Positions 13,172-14,751 of a DNA stretch of 14,751 nt are shown here, in pieces. The notes below the pieces were generated by a model. That model saw only the letters and a program-made list of their open reading frames with translations. It was not told where the DNA came from and searched no databases. This DNA comes from an uncultured Clostridia bacterium (GTDB lineage Bacteria; Bacillota; Clostridia; Christensenellales; Aristaeellaceae): positions 1-14,751 of the forward strand of contig CAKTUS010000066.1 in the NCBI GenBank assembly GCA_934621485.1. The letters run 5' to 3'. A program made the position numbers and the translations under genes. Every line of letters starts with the position of its first letter. Within the stretch, counting starts at the first letter, position 1.

Positions 13172-13830
13172 GAACGATTCGTGTTACCGGCAAAGGGCAG
13201 ATTAAAGTGAAGCCCGATATGACCCGCATCACCATGACCCTCGAAGGGCTGTTCAAAGACTATGGCGAAACGCTGCGTCATTCCTCCGAGGACACGGAGG
13301 AGCTGAAAGACGTTCTCTCCACCTTCGGGTTTGAGAGGGCCGATTTGAAGACTCTCAACTTCAGCGTGGATACGGAATATGAGAGTTACAAGGATCGTGA
13401 TGGCACCTACAAACAGCGCTTTTCCGGCTATCGTTTCCGCCACATGTTGAAGGTGGAATTCCCGTCTGACAACGACCGGCTGGGCAAGGTTCTGTACACA
13501 CTGGCCAATTGTAAGGTGCGGCCGGAATTCCGGATCAGCTACACCGTGAGCGACCCAGAGGCGGCGAAGAATACTCTCCTCGGAAAGGCTGTCGCAGATG
13601 CGAAGGAAAAGGCATCCGTCCTGACCCAGGCTGCTGGAGTTGCCCTGAAAGACATTCAGACCATCGATTACTCCTGGGGTGAGATCGACTTTGAATATCG
13701 GCCGATGAACGGCGACGTCCTGATGGAGTGCTGCGCGACTCCTATGGCGGCGAAGAGCTATGATCTGGACATTGAACCTGACGATATCAATGTCTCGGAT
13801 ACAGTCACGGTTGTTTGGGAAATCGGATAA
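13168..13830 (+). CDS. SIMPL-domain (DUF541) protein
   Basis: ATG 13168 overlaps the previous stop (ATGA) and is preceded by AAGGGAG at about 13156-13161. The ATG at 13093 lies out of frame inside the SseB part and is rejected. The 220-aa product shows the SIMPL pattern: N-terminal IRVTGKGQIKVKPDMTRITMTLEG, a central LGKAVADAKEKASVLTQAAGV helix and the C-terminal INVSDTVTVVWEIG. Unlike many DUF541 proteins it has no signal peptide, so it should be cytosolic. The family's function is poorly defined; membership in signalling or stress-related clusters is reported for some members. It is the last gene of the operon and is followed by a terminator. Confidence 0.9.
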   Translation: MRTIRVTGKGQIKVKPDMTRITMTLEGLFKDYGETLRHSSEDTEELKDVLSTFGFERADLKTLNFSVDTEYESYKDRDGTYKQRFSGYRFRHMLKVEFPSDNDRLGKVLYTLANCKVRPEFRISYTVSDPEAAKNTLLGKAVADAKEKASVLTQAAGVALKDIQTIDYSWGEIDFEYRPMNGDVLMECCATPMAAKSYDLDIEPDDINVSDTVTVVWEIG

Positions 13831-13842
13831 GATTTGCTCATA

Positions 13843-13878
13843 CGCGAGGTGTCGCTTGAAACTGACATCTTGCGTTTC
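13843..13878 (+). terminator. Rho-independent terminator after the SIMPL gene
   Basis: CGCGAGGTGTC (13843-13853) pairs with GACATCTTGCG (13864-13874). The stem has 11 pairs including two G-U, around a 10-base loop, and is followed by TTTC and a pyrimidine-rich stretch. Confidence 0.6.
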
Positions 13879-13894
13879 TGCCATCCTTTCCATC

Positions 13895-13923
13895 TTGTAT
13901 ATATAGCCTCTTTTTGCTATAAT
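13895..13923 (+). promoter_or_regulatory. Extended -10 promoter for the last gene
   Basis: TTGTAT at 13895-13900 is followed after 17 bases by the consensus -10 TATAAT at 13918-13923, extended by TGC at 13915-13917. The predicted start is near 13930, about 50 bases before the gene. Confidence 0.75.
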
Positions 13924-13981
13924 TACTCTGCTGAAAAATGGGAAGAAATCGCGTTAACACAATAATTACAGGAGGGATCGC

Positions 13982-14548
13982 GTGTCAGATCAAAACTGGC
14001 GGCCTATTAACGCTGAAGACGATGGTTGTGCAGTCCTAATTACATACCGCAATGAAGCCGGTGAAGAGCATGTCCATGCTGCAGATTCTTGGGGCGTCGA
14101 TCTCGACAGCAGCATTCTCCACACACTGTGCTGGAGTCAGTGCAGTGGCGACTGGCCTGGCTGTAAAGCGAACTGCCCCCTATTTACCGGGCCGGTGACA
14201 GAGTGGGTCGAAGAGCAAAAGCGGTACGAAACCATGCCGCCGCATGATCCCTTTAGCTTCATGCTTAATCATTACTGCTCCATTGACGATAACAACTGCT
14301 ACGTGGAAGAATTCGACACACTTGATGGTGCACACTGGGAAATTGCAGTGGATGTCGCAGATCACCTACTGGATATGCTCGGTGAAGAGACAAACAAGAA
14401 TCCAAGAAACAGGACAAAAGCGGTTTCTGAAAAAGATGGCGGTACCCAGAGGTTCGTACAGGCGGCTTTTCGAAAACCCATAAAGCTGGACAGGCTGCAA
14501 TTTAGAATCCATAAAAATAGACAGCCACCAAAAATACTGTCCCTGTAA
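13982..14548 (+). CDS. Cys-rich hypothetical protein, possibly with an altered 3' end
   Basis: The start is GTG 13982, with GGAGGG at 13971-13976 upstream. The 188-aa product is acidic over its first 140 residues and contains a Cys cluster (CWSQCSGDWPGCKANCP, about residues 50-66) that could bind a metal. An aromatic/acidic second half ends in VADHLLDMLGEE. From about residue 143 (base 14400) the character changes sharply to a basic, Arg/Lys/Gln-rich tail (NPRNRTKAVSEK... to the stop). This tail may be foreign sequence joined by a deletion, since the next DNA is a mobile-element fragment. I recognise no family. It has its own promoter and appears to be a single-gene unit. Confidence 0.7.
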   Translation: MSDQNWRPINAEDDGCAVLITYRNEAGEEHVHAADSWGVDLDSSILHTLCWSQCSGDWPGCKANCPLFTGPVTEWVEEQKRYETMPPHDPFSFMLNHYCSIDDNNCYVEEFDTLDGAHWEIAVDVADHLLDMLGEETNKNPRNRTKAVSEKDGGTQRFVQAAFRKPIKLDRLQFRIHKNRQPPKILSL

Positions 14549-14588
14549 ACTGGACAAAATAGCTTTTGGCACGGGTTCGGATTGAGAG

Positions 14589-14751
14589 TTCAAGAATCTG
14601 CCGGATGCTGGGCTTCCGGACAATGAGCAGGCTATGTCAATCTGGAAAACGATAAATACGAGAAGATCGAGCTACTCGGTAAAACGGCGCTGTTCTCAAA
14701 TGACCGACTGACGGATGCAGACATTCCGGAGGGACTGTGCTGCTGCCACCT
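14589..14751 (+). pseudogene. Frameshifted LPD28-like fragment of a mobile-element protein, 3' cut by window edge
   Basis: No intact gene starts here. One frame reads EFKNLPDAGLPDNEQAMS up to about 14638. A second frame then continues as NLENDKYEKIELLGKTALF, SNDRLTDADIPEGL and runs off the window. Read together they resemble the LPD28-type module (LPDAG... KYEKIELFGKPALF... PEGLYCYDLR) found in large polyvalent proteins of conjugative elements of gut Firmicutes. A shift of one base near 14638 is needed to join them, and an in-frame stop (TGA) lies just before EFKNLPDAG. I therefore call a remnant. The family assignment is from memory of the pattern. Confidence 0.6.

Noticed and set aside
13141..13893. 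Minus-strand open frame of 250 codons
   Set aside because: It is antisense to the SIMPL gene and crosses its terminator. The plus strand has a recognised domain and a ribosome site.
14366..14623. Minus-strand frame of 85 codons near the right edge
   Set aside because: No ribosome site or family pattern; it overlaps the tail of the 13982 gene.

Overview
The window looks like accessory DNA from a low-to-mid GC Bacillota genome, probably a gut Clostridia (Lachnospiraceae- or Oscillospiraceae-like). The reasons are the strong AGGAGG-type ribosome sites, the extended -10 promoters, and small protein families that I associate with mobile elements of gut Firmicutes (a SHOCT-like peptide, a zinc ribbon with a W/D-rich tail, an LPD28-like fragment at the right edge). 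No integrase, relaxase or transposase is visible.

Layout. Positions 1-763 hold the decayed 3' part of an ABC exporter with two large in-frame internal losses. A consensus promoter, tRNA-Ser(UGA) and a long hairpin terminator follow (771-983), then four 20-bp tandem repeats (1124-1200) into which a small minus-strand ORF runs. From an extended -10 promoter at 1584-1612 a plus-strand array starts: a 617-aa coiled-coil protein of unknown function, an SRAP/HMCES-like abasic-site protein, three small ORFs (the last a zinc ribbon interrupted by an amber codon), an ABC-type ATPase, a MutT-like Nudix hydrolase, a RecQ helicase fused to a phosphoribosyltransferase, a DprA/Smf-like protein, a stub of a DUF2779 (Cas4-like) gene, an Ada-type zinc-domain protein, a hypothetical protein, and a macrodomain protein fused to a helical domain whose only sensible start codon is ATA. 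A terminator at 11552-11591 closes this block. A second promoter leads a short operon: a 76-aa protein, an ADP-ribosylglycohydrolase/SseB fusion broken by a frameshift in a G5 run, and a SIMPL (DUF541) protein. After another terminator, a third promoter drives a Cys-rich hypothetical, and the window ends in a broken LPD28-like mobile-element fragment.

How the genes may work together. The 4.7-10 kb block combines DNA unwinding (RecQ), ssDNA handling (DprA-like), nucleotide-pool cleaning (Nudix), a nucleotide-linked phosphoribosyltransferase domain, an ABC-type DNA-repair-style ATPase, and once a Cas4-like nuclease. SRAP upstream and two ADP-ribose-processing proteins downstream (macrodomain, ADP-ribosylglycohydrolase) fit a DNA-damage, nucleotide or phage-conflict theme. 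No ADP-ribosyltransferase is visible. That this is one system is inference from order and tight spacing, not something shown directly.

At least six separate lesions (two in-frame deletions, an amber codon, a lost start codon, a G-run frameshift, a truncated nuclease gene and a frameshifted LPD28 fragment) suggest either an island in decay or an error-prone assembly.
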